Shown: positions 34,365 through 34,393 of the stretch, one piece after another
Position numbering within the stretch: the stretch's first letter is position 1
Layout: every line of letters starts with the position of its first letter
From: Acidobacteriota bacterium
GTDB taxonomy: Bacteria; Acidobacteriota; Terriglobia; Acidiferrales; UBA7541
NCBI GenBank assembly: GCA_003225315.1
Contig: QHZD01000008.1
Location: forward strand, 1 to 34,393
Reading direction: 5' to 3'
Length of the DNA: 34,393 nt
The notes under the pieces: model-generated
Seen by the model: only the letters and a program-made list of their open reading frames with translations
What the model was told of the DNA's origin: nothing
Database searches by the model: none
Program-made: the position numbers and the translations under genes

Positions 34365-34393
34365 ATAGTATGGAGCCACTGCTTTGAAGTCAA
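34365..34393 (-). promoter_or_regulatory. Sigma70-like promoter of the PadR operon
   Basis: On the minus strand TTGACT (34393-34388) and TACTAT (34370-34365) are separated by the ideal 17 bp. The predicted start near 34358 gives a leader of about 50 nt before the PadR ATG at 34306. The -35 box touches the window edge, so upstream elements cannot be seen. Confidence 0.5.

Overview
This window looks like a chromosomal segment of an Acidobacteriota bacterium (class Terriglobia is my best guess). The evidence is a MacB/FtsX-type permease of the acidobacterial duplicated orphan permease (ADOP) kind behind a PadR regulator, an LssY_C protein, a subtilase ending in Ig-like repeats of the GTPAGSYTLTVTGT style, many secreted TPR or peptidase proteins, and moderately high GC. 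It holds 25 protein-coding genes. I see no tRNA, rRNA, CRISPR array, transposase or phage gene, and no clear frameshift.

Region by region: 1-394 is non-coding with a promoter, an intrinsic terminator and an extended -10 site before ribBA (395-1576, +). A nested palindromic repeat lies at 1671-1747. A minus-strand run of 13 genes spans 18499 down to 1752: TPR/peptidase-like secreted protein, TPR protein, rnc, lepB, AsmA-like protein, S9 prolyl oligopeptidase, secreted unknown, uvrB, Rossmann/DUF2520 protein, two M16 peptidases, small membrane protein, and a secreted ComEA-like HhH protein. From 18.8 to 26.2 kb are mixed-strand accessory genes: lectin-like/LssY_C protein (+), GH29 alpha-L-fucosidase (-), GAF protein (+), a Chrome_Resist (ChrB C-terminal) protein with an MFS transporter (-), and a PQQ-cytochrome c dehydrogenase (+). 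From 26.2 to 34.3 kb the minus strand carries an NlpC/P60 peptidase, a large S8 subtilase with a 494-bp non-coding upstream region, and a tightly overlapping PadR - ABC permease - threonine dehydratase-like operon.

Functionally, the core block combines housekeeping (riboflavin, RNA processing, protein export, DNA repair) with envelope proteins and proteolysis. The accessory block suggests periplasmic catabolism (fucosidase, PQQ dehydrogenase, peptidases). Several genes are translationally coupled by 1-4 bp overlaps: PadR/permease/dehydratase and DUF2520/M16/M16.

The best leads are: a RibBA whose GTP cyclohydrolase II half keeps the zinc cysteines but lacks the catalytic Asp/Arg; the permease-dehydratase coupling with a 12-bp palindrome at the predicted PadR start site; a 72-nt long-arm hairpin upstream of the subtilase; the Chrome_Resist/MFS pair; and a secreted TPR protein carrying HAFLH where a metallopeptidase would have HExxH. 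I saw no unmistakable new defence or mobile system.
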